From Kutzneria buriramensis (GTDB lineage Bacteria > Actinomycetota > Actinomycetes > Mycobacteriales > Pseudonocardiaceae): a stretch of DNA of 64,000 nucleotides. The stretch is taken from the NCBI RefSeq assembly GCF_003387475.1, contig NZ_QUNO01000030.1, positions 1 to 64,000 on the forward strand. Reading direction: 5' to 3'. Below are positions 16,912-25,542 of this stretch, in pieces. Positions within the stretch are counted from its first letter, which is position 1, and each line of letters opens with the position of its first letter. The position numbers and the translations under genes were made by a program. The notes beneath the pieces are model-generated. The model was not told where the DNA came from, did not search any database, and saw nothing but the letters and a program-made list of their open reading frames with translations.

Positions 16912-17405
16912 GGCGACTCACCGCTCCCCGGCTCCGATGTCTCCGTGCGCAGCCGACCCTTGGCCTGCCGGGCCGCGCCGACGATGGCGTCGAGCAGGTT
17001 GTTGAGCGTGCTGGCGGCGTCGTCGGAGATGCCGGTGGAGTTGCGCAGCAGCACGGCCTCCACGCCCGCGTCCCGGGCCTCCCGCAGCTGCCTGGACAGC
17101 GCCAACTCCTGGTTGACCTGCTCGAAGACGTCCGCGTCCAGCAGGTACGCCACGCGCCGGATGCCCAGGCTGTGGGTGAGCTTGATCAGGGTGTCGACCT
17201 GCACGTTGGCGCCGTCGGAGGATTCGAGCGCGGCGATGGTGCGCATCGACACCCCCGACCGCTCCGCGAGCTCGGCGCGGGTCAGCGGTCCCTCGGGGTG
17301 GTGCTCGCGGATGTGGCGCAGCCGCTCCCCCACGGCCGATCGGGTGAGATTCAGGCCCTCTTCCACCTCGTCCGCGCCGGACCCGGCACCGTGGATGTCA
17401 CTCAC
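16908..17405 (-). CDS. XRE-family transcriptional regulator
   Basis: 165 residues. The HTH lies at about residues 20-75: GERLRHIREHHPEG, then LTRAELAERSGVSMRTIAAL. A C-terminal helical region contains RNSTGISDDAAST, as in regulators paired with ImmA. The start is GTG at 17405 because GGGGGAG is 6 bases upstream; longer frames lack a ribosome site. It heads the cassette; a 35-bp dyad lies 31 bases upstream (17436-17470), so autoregulation, relieved by ImmA cleavage, is likely but inferred. Confidence 0.82.
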   Translation of the reverse strand: MSDIHGAGSGADEVEEGLNLTRSAVGERLRHIREHHPEGPLTRAELAERSGVSMRTIAALESSDGANVQVDTLIKLTHSLGIRRVAYLLDADVFEQVNQELALSRQLREARDAGVEAVLLRNSTGISDDAASTLNNLLDAIVGAARQAKGRLRTETSEPGSGESP

Positions 17406-17435
17406 CCTGCGCTCCCCCGCCGAATCGACCCTACG

Positions 17436-17470
17436 TGCAATATAATGCACATGGCATGCAGAGTATTGCA
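17436..17470. promoter_or_regulatory. Operator dyad of the XRE cassette
   Basis: Two nested inverted repeats share one centre (17453): outer TGCAATA (17436-17442) with TATTGCA (17464-17470), inner TGCA (17446-17449) with TGCA (17457-17460). It is AT-rich, directly before the XRE gene and probably overlaps its promoter. Confidence 0.55.
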
Positions 17471-17628
17471 ATGCCCCGGGCGCGCTCTCTATCGTTGAAC
17501 AACGTGACCAGCACACACCGCGCCGACGGCTGAGGGGACCGCCGGACGGGGGTCATGCACTGTGGGGTCGGATCCTCACCTTGATCGATGGCTCAGCGGT
17601 GGGGAGCGCGTCATCGATCGAAGTGGAA

Positions 17629-17681
17629 GCAGGGAAGGTCGCCTCGCCCGCCCTCCACGCGGGTAAGCCGACCTTCCCTGC
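17629..17681. terminator. Hairpin after ilvE, GCAGGGAAGG family
   Basis: GCAGGGAAGGTCG (17629-17641) pairs with CGACCTTCCCTGC (17669-17681); inside, CCCGC and GCGGG form a further stem. It lies 11 bases after the ilvE stop on the minus strand. A second, weaker dyad (TTGATCGATG with CATCGATCGAA, 17581-17622) follows. I see no gene in 17471-17691. Confidence 0.6.
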
Positions 17682-17691
17682 GCGCAATCGG

Positions 17692-18789
17692 TTACGCGAA
17701 GGTGCGCATCCAGCCGCGCACGTCCTCGCCGCCGCGCTGGATCGCGGTCAGCTCCTGGCGCAGCTTCATGGTCACCTCGCCGGCCTCGCCGCCGTTGACC
17801 AGGAACTCGCCGCCGGCGTGCTTGACCCGGCCGACCGGCGTGATCACGGCCGCGGTGCCGCAGGCGAAGACCTCGGTGAGCTCGCCGGTGCCGACCTTCT
17901 TCTCCCACTCCTCGGTGGACAGCTTGCGCTCCTCGACCGCGTGGCCGAGGTCGGCGGCGACCTTGAGGATGGAGTCGCGGGTGATGCCGGGCAGCAGCGC
18001 GCCGGACAGCTCCGGCGTGACCACCTTCGCGTCGGCCCCGGAGCCGAACACGAAGAACAGGTTCATGCCGCCCATCTCCTCGACCCAGTGCCGCTCCATG
18101 GCGTCCAGCCACACGACCTGGTCGCAGCCCTGCTCGGCCGCCTGGGCCTGGGCCTGCAGCGACGCGGCGTAGTTGCCGGCGCACTTGGCCGCGCCGGTGC
18201 CGCCGGGCGCGGCCCGCACGAACTCGGTGCACAGCCACACGCTGACCGGCTTGAGGCCGCCGCTGAAGTAGGACCCGGCGGGCGAGGCGATCAGCGCGTA
18301 GACGTACTCCTTGGCCGGCCGCACCCCCAGCCCCTTCTCCGTGGAGATCATGAAGGGCCGCAGGTACAGCGACTCCTCGTCCTGCTCGGGCACCCAGCGG
18401 CCGTCGACCTTGAGCAGCTCGGCGATCGATCCGAGGAACAGCTCGTCCGGCAGCTCCGGCATGGCCAGCCGGCGCGCCGAGGAGCGGAACCGCTCCGCGT
18501 TGGCCTCCGGCCGGAAGGACTTCAGCGAGCCGTCGGGCTGCCGGTAGACCTTGAGCCCCTCGAAGATCGCCTGCCCGTAGTGCAGCACCATCGCCGCCGG
18601 ATCGAGCTCCAGCGGCCGGTAGGGCTGCACGACCGCGTCGTGCCAGCCCCGCTCCGGGTTCCAGCGAATCGTCACCATGTGGTCGGTGAAGTGCTGTCCG
18701 AAGCCTGGCGAAGCCAGTACCCGCGCTACCTGCTCCGGGGTCGCCGGTGCCGGGTGCGGGACATGGCTGAAGTGGGTGCCTGGCGTCAT
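17692..18789 (-). CDS. ilvE: Branched-chain amino acid aminotransferase
   Basis: 365 residues, fold type IV PLP enzyme. The Schiff-base lysine is Lys202 in [26 protein letters not shown] and the C-terminal [12 protein letters not shown], which holds the PLP phosphate region, are typical. It performs the last step of leucine, isoleucine and valine synthesis and the first of their breakdown. ATG start at 18789. It is a single gene ending in the hairpin at 17629. Confidence 0.93.
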   Translation of the reverse strand: MTPGTHFSHVPHPAPATPEQVARVLASPGFGQHFTDHMVTIRWNPERGWHDAVVQPYRPLELDPAAMVLHYGQAIFEGLKVYRQPDGSLKSFRPEANAERFRSSARRLAMPELPDELFLGSIAELLKVDGRWVPEQDEESLYLRPFMISTEKGLGVRPAKEYVYALIASPAGSYFSGGLKPVSVWLCTEFVRAAPGGTGAAKCAGNYAASLQAQAQAAEQGCDQVVWLDAMERHWVEEMGGMNLFFVFGSGADAKVVTPELSGALLPGITRDSILKVAADLGHAVEERKLSTEEWEKKVGTGELTEVFACGTAAVITPVGRVKHAGGEFLVNGGEAGEVTMKLRQELTAIQRGGEDVRGWMRTFA

Positions 18790-18855
18790 GTGAGCAGGTT
18801 AACGCCTACTTGCCGGTGAGAAAATCGTGGTCCCAAATGTCGGACATCCAACCAA

Positions 18856-19080
18856 TCACCGCCACACCCGCCGCGGGCAGCGCCGGCGCAGGCCAGTCCG
18901 GGTCCGGACGGATCACCAGTCACGCGCCACGGACAGCGCCGATGCCGGCCGGACCGATCCCGGCAGGTCACCAGTCGCCCGCCGCGGGCAGCACCGGCGC
19001 AGGCCAGTTCGGGTCCCGGCGGATCACCAGTCGCCCGGCGCGGGCAGCGCCGGGGCCGGCCACTCCGGGTCCGGGCGGAA
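18856..19080. repeat. Tandem array of about four 56-bp units
   Basis: Units begin with TCACCAGTC or a variant at 18856, 18913, 18968 and 19024 (spacing 57, 55 and 56 bases) and carry GCGGGCAGCRCCGG, then GGCCAG or GGCCACTC and GGGTCC. The rightmost unit is the 3' end and stop codon of the DUF402 gene; the other three lie downstream of it. Unit lengths are not multiples of three. Confidence 0.65.
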
Positions 19081-19659
19081 GTCCGTCCACGTGCCGTCGA
19101 ACGGAAACCGGCCGGTCTCGGCCAGCGCGATCACCCGCTCGCCCTCGGCCCGCAGCAGCCCCAGCTGCTCCACCGACAGCCGGCCGACCCGCACGCACTC
19201 CTGCGCCTCGTCCTCGTCCTTCCACGCCCAGCTCCGGTCGGGCTCGATCCACACGTCCAGCGCGCCGTCGACGCGGTCCACAGTGGACGCGGTGCGGCCC
19301 ATCGGGATCTCCAGGTTCACGTACCAGCCCTGGAACTCCCAGTCCCGGCTGAAGAACCACCAGGTGCTCGACCAGCGGTCCTCCTCGATCAGCCGCAGGT
19401 TGGCCGAGGTGTGCCAGACGTGCGGGAACCGCTCCCGCGGCCGGGTGAACCGCTCCGCCAGCGGCACCTCGCGGGGATCCCCGCCGCCGGCCAGCCGGGT
19501 GCCGACGATCGGCGTGTCCGCGGGCAGCCAGCCGACCAGCGCCCGCCCGTCGTCGGACAGCACGCTCAGCGGATGCACCTGCCCGAGCGTCCCGTCGAGA
19601 CGCCGAAACCGCACCAGCGCAGTGGAACCGGGAGCCCAGACCGCGGATACGTCCGTCAC
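19024..19659 (-). CDS. DUF402 domain protein
   Basis: 211 residues. The central region (about 95-175) carries the DUF402 pattern: WWFFSRDWEFQGWYVNLEIP, then DGALDVWIEPDRSWAWKDEDE. Members related to the FomD/YjjG-like group are Mn-dependent nucleotide phosphatases; I infer a similar hydrolase activity but cannot show it. The start is GTG at 19659, overlapping the permease stop (GTGA), so it is coupled to the permease. The last 15 residues (PEWPAPALPAPGDW) lie in a 56-bp tandem repeat that continues past the stop. Confidence 0.75.
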   Translation of the reverse strand: MTDVSAVWAPGSTALVRFRRLDGTLGQVHPLSVLSDDGRALVGWLPADTPIVGTRLAGGGDPREVPLAERFTRPRERFPHVWHTSANLRLIEEDRWSSTWWFFSRDWEFQGWYVNLEIPMGRTASTVDRVDGALDVWIEPDRSWAWKDEDEAQECVRVGRLSVEQLGLLRAEGERVIALAETGRFPFDGTWTDFRPDPEWPAPALPAPGDW

Positions 19660-20867
19660 ATCATCCGACGGTACAGAGACATACCGACAGAACCGAGCAG
19701 AACGACGGCGACCGTCGCCCCGAGGAGCAAGGGCGGCATGGTCATGCCGTACAGCACCGACAGCCCGAGCCCGAAGCAGGCGGTCCGCATCGGCCACGTG
19801 CGGTCCTCCCTGAGCAGGATCCGCGCCGAGGCGTTGGTGAACGCGTAGTACGCCAACATCGCGCAGGCGGCGAAGGTGATCGCCGTCGAGACGTCCAGGG
19901 TCAGCACCAGCACCGCGATCACCGCACCGCCGGCCCAGCCGGCCACCCGGTCCACGCCGAACACCGCGGGCAGGTTCTTGTCCTTGGCAATGGCGACCAC
20001 CGTGCGCCGGGCGTCACCCAGCACCGTCAGCAGCCCGGCGACGGCCGCCACGGCGGCGCCGGCCGCGATCAGCGGCACGATCGGCTGGCCCCCGGCGGAG
20101 ATCACGGCGTCCAGCAGCGGCGTCGGCGACAGCGACAGGCGGGTCGGCCCCAGCTGCCGGAACACGGCCGTGCCGACGGCGAGGTAGACGCCGAGCACGC
20201 CCACCAGCGCCACCGGGATCGCCAGGTGCAGGCGGCGGGCGGTGAAGGTGGCGCCGCCGTGGCCGGGGGCGGTGATCCGCTCGAAGCCGAGGTACGCGAA
20301 GACCAGGATGCCAGTGGACGTGAGCAGCCCCAGCGGCTGGTCGGCGTCCGGGGCGTTGGTGATCACCGGCGGCGGCACGGCGAAACAGGCCGCCACGACG
20401 ATCGCCAGCACCGCGACGACAACCGCCACCACGACCCGGTTCAGCTTGGGGTTGAGCCGAAAACCGACCACGTCCAGCGCGGCGGCGACGGCCAGCACGC
20501 CCAGCGCGCCGAGCAGCGGCCGCGCCGGCGTGACGTACGCGCCGAAGGTGCCGGCGATGGCGGCCGCGGCGGCGAAGCGGCCGGCGACGGACGCGCTGCC
20601 GGCCATCCGGCCGGGCCAGGCGCCGAGCAGCCGCGTCGTGTACATGTAGCCGGCACCGTCGCCGGGGAAAGCACGGGCCTGATCCGCCGTGGAGAAGGCG
20701 CTGCACGCCGCGAGGAGGGACGCCAGCACGACGCCCACCAGCGCATACGTGCCGGCCACGGAGGACGCGGGGGTGAACACCGCGAACACGCCGGCCCCTA
20801 GCATGCCGCCGACACCGAGCAACACTGCGTCGGCTGCCGGCAGCTGTCGACGCAGCGTGCGGGTCAC
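19656..20867 (-). CDS. APC-superfamily permease
   Basis: 403 residues, with about eleven to twelve TM segments. The first helix region GVGGMLGAGVFAVFTPAS has the GxGxGxF pattern of APC transporters, and FAYLGFERI matches TM6 of amino acid permeases. It probably takes up an amino acid or amine by cation symport; the substrate is unknown. GTG at 20867 is preferred because AAGG is 8 bases upstream; GTG at 20876 is an alternative. It forms a two-gene unit with the DUF402 gene and diverges from pepA. Confidence 0.85.
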   Translation of the reverse strand: MTRTLRRQLPAADAVLLGVGGMLGAGVFAVFTPASSVAGTYALVGVVLASLLAACSAFSTADQARAFPGDGAGYMYTTRLLGAWPGRMAGSASVAGRFAAAAAIAGTFGAYVTPARPLLGALGVLAVAAALDVVGFRLNPKLNRVVVAVVVAVLAIVVAACFAVPPPVITNAPDADQPLGLLTSTGILVFAYLGFERITAPGHGGATFTARRLHLAIPVALVGVLGVYLAVGTAVFRQLGPTRLSLSPTPLLDAVISAGGQPIVPLIAAGAAVAAVAGLLTVLGDARRTVVAIAKDKNLPAVFGVDRVAGWAGGAVIAVLVLTLDVSTAITFAACAMLAYYAFTNASARILLREDRTWPMRTACFGLGLSVLYGMTMPPLLLGATVAVVLLGSVGMSLYRRMM

Positions 20868-20987
20868 GCTCCCCACCTTCTCAGATGCGCCCCGTGATCG
20901 GCAGCCACCTGTCGAATGACGCTCACGGGGCGGTAGTTAGCATCGGTTTACCAAGATGTTCATGCAGCAGCAGTCGAGGAGCCAAAT

Positions 20988-22472
20988 GTGACCGCGCCGA
21001 AGCTAGCACTGACCGACAGCGACCTGGTCGCCCTGGCCGTGGACGTGGTCGTCGTCGGCACAGTCCAGGGGCCCGACGGCCTGGAGCTGGCCCCCGGGTC
21101 GGACGCCGTCGCCGCGGCCTTCGACGGCGAGCTGCTGAAGACGCTCGCCGTGCTGGGCGCGACCGGCAAGGCCGAGGAGGTCGTGAAGGCCCCCACCGGC
21201 GGCAAGCTGGCGGCCCCGCTGCTGGTGGCGGTCGGCCTGGGCAAGCCCGAGCCGACCGGCGAGCAGGTCCGCCGCGCGGCCGGCGCCGCCGCACGTGCCC
21301 TGGGCAAGGCGAAGAAGGCGGCGAGCACGCTGTCCGCCGTGGACCTGGGCGCGGCCGTCGAGGGCACGCTGCTCGGCTCGTACACCTTCACCCGGTACAA
21401 GTCCGAGGCGAGCGAGTCCACGCTGGCCAAGGTCGAGTTCGTGTCCCCGGCCGAGGGCGCCGCCAAGGAGCACAAGGCCGCCCTCAAGGCGCACACCGCC
21501 ATCGCCGAGTCCGTGATCATCACCCGCGACCTGGTGAACACGCCGCCGAACGACCTGTTCCCGGCCAGCTTCGCGGAGCGGGCGGTCGAGCTGGCCGAGG
21601 CCAACGGCATCACCGTCGAGGTGCTCGACGAGAAGGCGCTGCGCAAGGGCGGCTACGGCGGCATCCTCGGCGTCGGCGGCGGCTCCGCCCGCCAGCCGCG
21701 GCTGGTTCGCCTGTCGTACAAGGGCCCGAAGGCGCGCAAGAAGGTCGCGCTGGTCGGCAAGGGCATCACCTTCGACACCGGCGGCATCTCCATCAAGCCG
21801 GCGGCCGGCATGGACGAGATGACCTCCGACATGGGCGGCGCCGCGGCGATGGTGGCCAGCGTCGTGCTGGCGGCCAAGCTCAAGTACCCGCTCGAGGTCG
21901 TCGCGACCGTGCCGATGGCCGAGAACATGCCCTCCGGCGACGCCTACCGCCCCGGCGACGTGCTCACCCAGTACGGCGGCAAGACCGTCGAGGTGCTCAA
22001 CACCGACGCCGAGGGCCGGCTGATCCTGGCCGACGCCATCGTGCGGGCCTGCGAGGACAACCCGGACTACCTGATCGACACCGCCACCCTGACCGGCGCG
22101 GCCGTCGTGGCGCTGGGCAAGCGCACCGCCGGCGTGATGGGCACCGAGGAGTTCCGGGACCGGGTCGCCGAGCTGGGCAACGCCGTCGGCGAGGGCGCGT
22201 GGGCCATGCCGCTGCCCGAGGAACTGCGCTCCGACCTCGACTCGCGGCTGGCCGACCTGGCCAACGTCACCGGCCACCGCTGGGGCGGCATGCTCGCCGC
22301 GGGCCTGTTCCTGAAGGAGTTCGTGCCGGACGGCCTGCCGTGGGCGCACATCGACGTCGCCGGCCCGGCCTACAACACCGGCGGCCCGTTCGGCTACACC
22401 ACCAAGGGCGGCACCGGCGTCCCGGTCCGCACCATCGCCGCCGTCCTGGCCGACATCGCCGCCAACGGCTGA
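20988..22472 (+). CDS. pepA: Leucyl aminopeptidase (M17)
   Basis: 494 residues. M17 signatures: metal- and substrate-binding Lys/Asp in [16 protein letters not shown], the NTDAEGRL octapeptide, and [10 protein letters not shown] variable N-terminal domain (about 1-165) precedes the catalytic domain. It is a cytosolic di-metal exopeptidase, hexameric in the family. GTG at 20988 with GAGGAG 6 bases upstream. Followed by a perfect 18-bp terminator hairpin. Confidence 0.92.
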   Translation: MTAPKLALTDSDLVALAVDVVVVGTVQGPDGLELAPGSDAVAAAFDGELLKTLAVLGATGKAEEVVKAPTGGKLAAPLLVAVGLGKPEPTGEQVRRAAGAAARALGKAKKAASTLSAVDLGAAVEGTLLGSYTFTRYKSEASESTLAKVEFVSPAEGAAKEHKAALKAHTAIAESVIITRDLVNTPPNDLFPASFAERAVELAEANGITVEVLDEKALRKGGYGGILGVGGGSARQPRLVRLSYKGPKARKKVALVGKGITFDTGGISIKPAAGMDEMTSDMGGAAAMVASVVLAAKLKYPLEVVATVPMAENMPSGDAYRPGDVLTQYGGKTVEVLNTDAEGRLILADAIVRACEDNPDYLIDTATLTGAAVVALGKRTAGVMGTEEFRDRVAELGNAVGEGAWAMPLPEELRSDLDSRLADLANVTGHRWGGMLAAGLFLKEFVPDGLPWAHIDVAGPAYNTGGPFGYTTKGGTGVPVRTIAAVLADIAANG

Positions 22473-22487
22473 TCATCTCGGTGTCCG

Positions 22488-22530
22488 GAAAGGACCATTC
22501 CTGACGTTCAAGGTCAGGAATGGTCCTTTC
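22488..22530. terminator. Perfect 18-bp hairpin (pepA/GNAT)
   Basis: GAAAGGACCATTCCTGAC (22488-22505), loop GTTCAAG, exact complement (22513-22530). It lies between the convergent pepA and acetyltransferase genes and overlaps the first two bases of the latter's stop codon. AAAG/CTTT ends give short A/T tracts both ways. Confidence 0.75.
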
Positions 22531-23098
22531 ACAGCGTTGAGGCCTTGAACGAGTGCAGGTCGGCGGCGGAGAGGGTCTGCTCGGCGTCGTACGCCTCGTA
22601 GGTCCGGACCGGCCGGAAGCCCAGGCGGGCGGCCAGGCGCAGCGAACGCGTGTTGGCGGTCTGGGTCCGCAGGATGACGGGCTGGTCGGGCAGCTCGGCC
22701 GCGGCGGCCCGCAGGACGGCGGTGGCGGCCTCGAAGGCGAATCCGGCGCCCCAGGCGTCGCGGTGCAGCAGGTAGCCCAGCTCCAGCTCTTCGGCGCCCT
22801 CGGTGAGATGACCGGGCTCGTCGGCGGCGGTCCGCATGAGCTGCATCGTGCCGAGGAAGACGTCGGTGGCCTTGTCGGCGATGGCGAACAGGCCCGGCGC
22901 CTTGGTCAGGTTGGCCATGCCGACCTCGTCGATGCGCTTCTCGACGGCCGCCCGCTCGCTCGGACCGCCGATGTACGCGCCGACCTCGGGATCGGTCCGC
23001 AGCTCGATGAGCCGATCCCGATCGGCCTCGCACGACCCCCGCAGCACCACCCTTTCCGCCTCGATCCGGACGGCGGACAGCGTCGGCAATTCGCTCAC
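22529..23098 (-). CDS. GNAT-family N-acetyltransferase
   Basis: 189 residues, RimJ/RimL-like. It starts with the substrate strand TERVVLRG-like region (AERVVLRGSCEADRDRLIEL) and contains ELGYLLHRDAWGAGFAFEA, the V/R-x-x-Q/G-x-G/A-type acetyl-CoA segment in relaxed form, then NTRSLRLAARLGFRPV. It probably acetylates a protein N-terminus or small amine. GTG at 23098; it diverges from the OsmC gene across 49 bases. Confidence 0.8.
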   Translation of the reverse strand: MSELPTLSAVRIEAERVVLRGSCEADRDRLIELRTDPEVGAYIGGPSERAAVEKRIDEVGMANLTKAPGLFAIADKATDVFLGTMQLMRTAADEPGHLTEGAEELELGYLLHRDAWGAGFAFEAATAVLRAAAAELPDQPVILRTQTANTRSLRLAARLGFRPVRTYEAYDAEQTLSAADLHSFKASTL

Positions 23099-23147
23099 AT
23101 TTCCGGTGACGCCCCCGAGCCGCGCCCGTTGCCTGTATACAAGACGT

Positions 23148-23597
23148 ATGCGAGAACACGGGTACGAGGTGGAAGTCGGCTGGACCGGGGCGACGACGAG
23201 CTACCGGGAGTACACCCGGGCCCACGAGGTGACGGCCGGCGGCAAGACGCCGATCCCCGGCTCGGCCGACCCGGCCTTCCGCGGCGACCGCGACCGGTAC
23301 AACCCGGAGGAGCTGCTGGTGGCCTCGCTGTCCCAGTGCCACATGCTCTGGTTCCTGCACCTGGCCGCGAACGCCGGCATCGTCGTCACGTCCTATCGCG
23401 ACCGCGCCGTCGGCACGATGGTCGAGGACGGCGGCGGCCGGTTCACCGGCGTGACCCTACGGCCGGAGGTGACCGTCCACAGTGGCCGCGAGAAGCTGAC
23501 CGAACTGCACGATCGGGCGCATCACCTGTGCTTCATCGCCAACTCGGTGAACTTTCCGGTGACGATCGAGCCCGGGACCGTTCAGTCCGTCGACTGA
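23148..23597 (+). CDS. OsmC-family peroxiredoxin-like protein
   Basis: 149 residues. The two redox cysteines of the OsmC/Ohr fold are present: one in LVASLSQCHMLWFLH and one in AHHLCFIANSVNFPV. NPEELLVAS is the usual helix start. These reduce organic hydroperoxides using a lipoylated or thiol partner; in Ohr-type proteins lipoylated E2/Lpd can supply electrons, and lpd and E2 lie 0.5-2 kb away, though any link is only suggested by position. ATG at 23148; TATACAAG just upstream looks like a -10 box, so the message may be nearly leaderless. Confidence 0.82.
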   Translation: MREHGYEVEVGWTGATTSYREYTRAHEVTAGGKTPIPGSADPAFRGDRDRYNPEELLVASLSQCHMLWFLHLAANAGIVVTSYRDRAVGTMVEDGGGRFTGVTLRPEVTVHSGREKLTELHDRAHHLCFIANSVNFPVTIEPGTVQSVD

Positions 23598-23920
23598 CGG
23601 CGCGACTGCGCCCGCTGGCGGGCGGTGTACTCACGCATCCGCTTCGGGTAGCCGACCTTGGCGATCTCGTACACGGGGATGCCCAGCTTGTGGCCGAGGC
23701 GGAACGCCGCCTGCTCGTCGCCGATGCGCCGACGGGTCCACTCGCCGTCGTGAGCGACCAACACCACAGTGGTTTCCGTCACCGTGGTCCGCGGCTCGAC
23801 GAACGCCTCCACTCCCCGGTGCGACGCGGCCCAGGACTCCAGGTGGGAGGTGTCGCGCGAGGTCGAACCCCGGGTCACGCCAGGACGCCCGCGCTTGCGA
23901 AATCTGTCGAACAAGCCCAC
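23582..23920 (-). CDS. Conserved hypothetical protein, 112 aa
   Basis: 112 residues. A short basic N-terminus (MGLFDRFRKRG) leads to a small alpha/beta domain with TTVVLVAHDGEWTRRRIGD and a basic C-terminus (PKRMREYTARQRAQ). I do not recognise the family beyond seeing it as an actinobacterial type. GTG at 23920 has a strong ribosome site (GGAGGAGG, 5 bases away). The 3' end overlaps the convergent OsmC gene by 16 bases. Confidence 0.7.
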   Translation of the reverse strand: MGLFDRFRKRGRPGVTRGSTSRDTSHLESWAASHRGVEAFVEPRTTVTETTVVLVAHDGEWTRRRIGDEQAAFRLGHKLGIPVYEIAKVGYPKRMREYTARQRAQSRRQSTD

Positions 23921-24117
23921 CGGCGCCTCCTCCCGTATCGCACGTCTGCCTCAATCGTGCCAGCCGTGGCCGTCGAAGAGTGTGAAACCCCCTCGATCCC
24001 TCCCCCGGTCAGGGCAGCCGGGACCGCTAAGTGACAAGATGGCCTAGTTGACGCGCGCGTACACGCGCGCGGACCCACAGACCACGAATTGCCACTGTTG
24101 CCAGTCGAGGAGATCCC

Positions 24118-25488
24118 GTGACCGACACCTCCGCCGACCTTGTGATCCTGGGCGGCGGCTCGGGCGGCTACGCCTGCGCCTTCCGCGCGGCCGAGCTCGG
24201 CCTGTCCGTCGTACTGGTCGAGAAGGACAAGCTGGGCGGCACCTGCCTGCACCGCGGCTGCATCCCGACCAAGGCGCTGCTGCACGCGGCGGAGGTCGCC
24301 GACGCCGCCCGCGAGGGCGACAAGTTCGGCGTGAAGAGCTCGCTCGAGGGCATCGACATGGCCGGCGTCAACTCGTACAAGGACGGCGTGATCAGCGGCC
24401 TGTACAAGGGGCTGCAGGGCCTGGTCAAGGCCAACAAGGTCACCCTCGTCGAGGGCGCCGGCACCTTCCAGGGGCCCAACACCGTCGTCGTCGGCGACGA
24501 CCGCTACATCGGCAAGAACGTGGTGCTGGCCACCGGCTCGTACGCCCGCAGCCTGCCCGGCCTGGAGATCAGCGGCCGGATCATCACCAGCGACCAGGCC
24601 CTGAACATGGACTGGATCCCGGAGAAGGTCGTCGTGCTCGGCGGCGGCGTCATCGGCGTCGAGTTCGCCAGCGTGTGGAGCTCCTTCGGGGCCGACGTGA
24701 CCATCGTCGAGGCGCTGCCGCGGCTGGTGCCGGCCGAGGACGAGTGGGCCTCCAAGCAGCTGGAACGCGCCTTCCGCAAGCGCGGCATCAAGTTCAAGAC
24801 CGGCGTGAAGTTCACCGGCGCCACCCAGAACGAGTCCGGCGTGTCGGTCAGCCTGGAGAACGGCGACGTGCTCGACGCCGACCTGCTGCTGGTCGCCGTC
24901 GGCCGCGGCCCCAACACCGCCGGCCACGGCTACGAGGAGGCCGGCGTGACGATGGAGCGCGGCTTCGTCCTCACCGACGAGCGGCTGCGCACCAACCTGC
25001 CCGGCGTGTACGCCGTCGGCGACATCGTGCCCGGCCTCCAGCTCGCGCACCGCGGCTTCCAGCAGGGCATCTTCGTGGCCGAGGACATCGCCGGCCAGAA
25101 CCCGCGGGTCATCGACGAGGCCGGCATCCCGCGCGTGACCTACTGCAACCCCGAGGTCGCCTCGGTCGGCCTGACCGAGGCCGCGGCCAAGGAGAAGTAC
25201 GGCTCCGCCACCACCTACCTGTACAGCCTGGCCGGCAACGGCAAGAGCCAGATCCTCAAGACCAGCGGCGGCGTGAAGCTGGTCAAGGCGCCGGACGGCC
25301 CGGTCGTCGGCATCACCCTCGTCGGCGAGCGCGTCGGCGAGCTGATCGGCGAGGCCCAACTGGTCTACAACTGGGAGGCGTTCCCCGAGGACGTCGCCCC
25401 GCTGATCCACGCGCACCCCACCCAGACAGAAGCCCTCGGCGAGGCGTTCCTCGCCCTGGCCGGCAAGCCGCTGCACGTGCACGGCTGA
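24118..25488 (+). CDS. lpd: Dihydrolipoyl dehydrogenase
   Basis: 456 residues. FAD-binding GGGSGGY at residues 12-18; redox disulfide Cys43-Cys48 in GGTCLHRGCIPTK; NAD-binding GGGVIGVEFAS; C-terminal His-Glu pair in HAHPTQTEAL. It is the E3 component that reoxidises dihydrolipoyl groups of pyruvate and 2-oxoglutarate dehydrogenase complexes. GTG at 24118 with GAGGAG upstream. A GC-only dyad (GCGCGCGT-AC-ACGCGCGC, 24053-24070) lies in the leader. It is immediately upstream of the E2 gene, and lipB/lipA follow within 9 kb. Confidence 0.93.
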   Translation: MTDTSADLVILGGGSGGYACAFRAAELGLSVVLVEKDKLGGTCLHRGCIPTKALLHAAEVADAAREGDKFGVKSSLEGIDMAGVNSYKDGVISGLYKGLQGLVKANKVTLVEGAGTFQGPNTVVVGDDRYIGKNVVLATGSYARSLPGLEISGRIITSDQALNMDWIPEKVVVLGGGVIGVEFASVWSSFGADVTIVEALPRLVPAEDEWASKQLERAFRKRGIKFKTGVKFTGATQNESGVSVSLENGDVLDADLLLVAVGRGPNTAGHGYEEAGVTMERGFVLTDERLRTNLPGVYAVGDIVPGLQLAHRGFQQGIFVAEDIAGQNPRVIDEAGIPRVTYCNPEVASVGLTEAAAKEKYGSATTYLYSLAGNGKSQILKTSGGVKLVKAPDGPVVGITLVGERVGELIGEAQLVYNWEAFPEDVAPLIHAHPTQTEALGEAFLALAGKPLHVHG

Positions 25489-25542
25489 CCCGTGCGCACC
25501 CAGTCAGCCACGCGAGCAACGAGCACGAGGAGTCACTAACCC

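Noticed and set aside
17441-17446. Perfect TATAAT on the plus strand
   Set aside because: No -35 box or plus-strand gene follows; it is part of the operator dyad of the minus-strand XRE gene.
18968-19360. Minus frame ending PNWPAPVLPAAGDW
   Set aside because: Upstream part is out-of-frame DUF402 sequence; the ending arises from the tandem 56-bp repeat, so it is not a separate gene.
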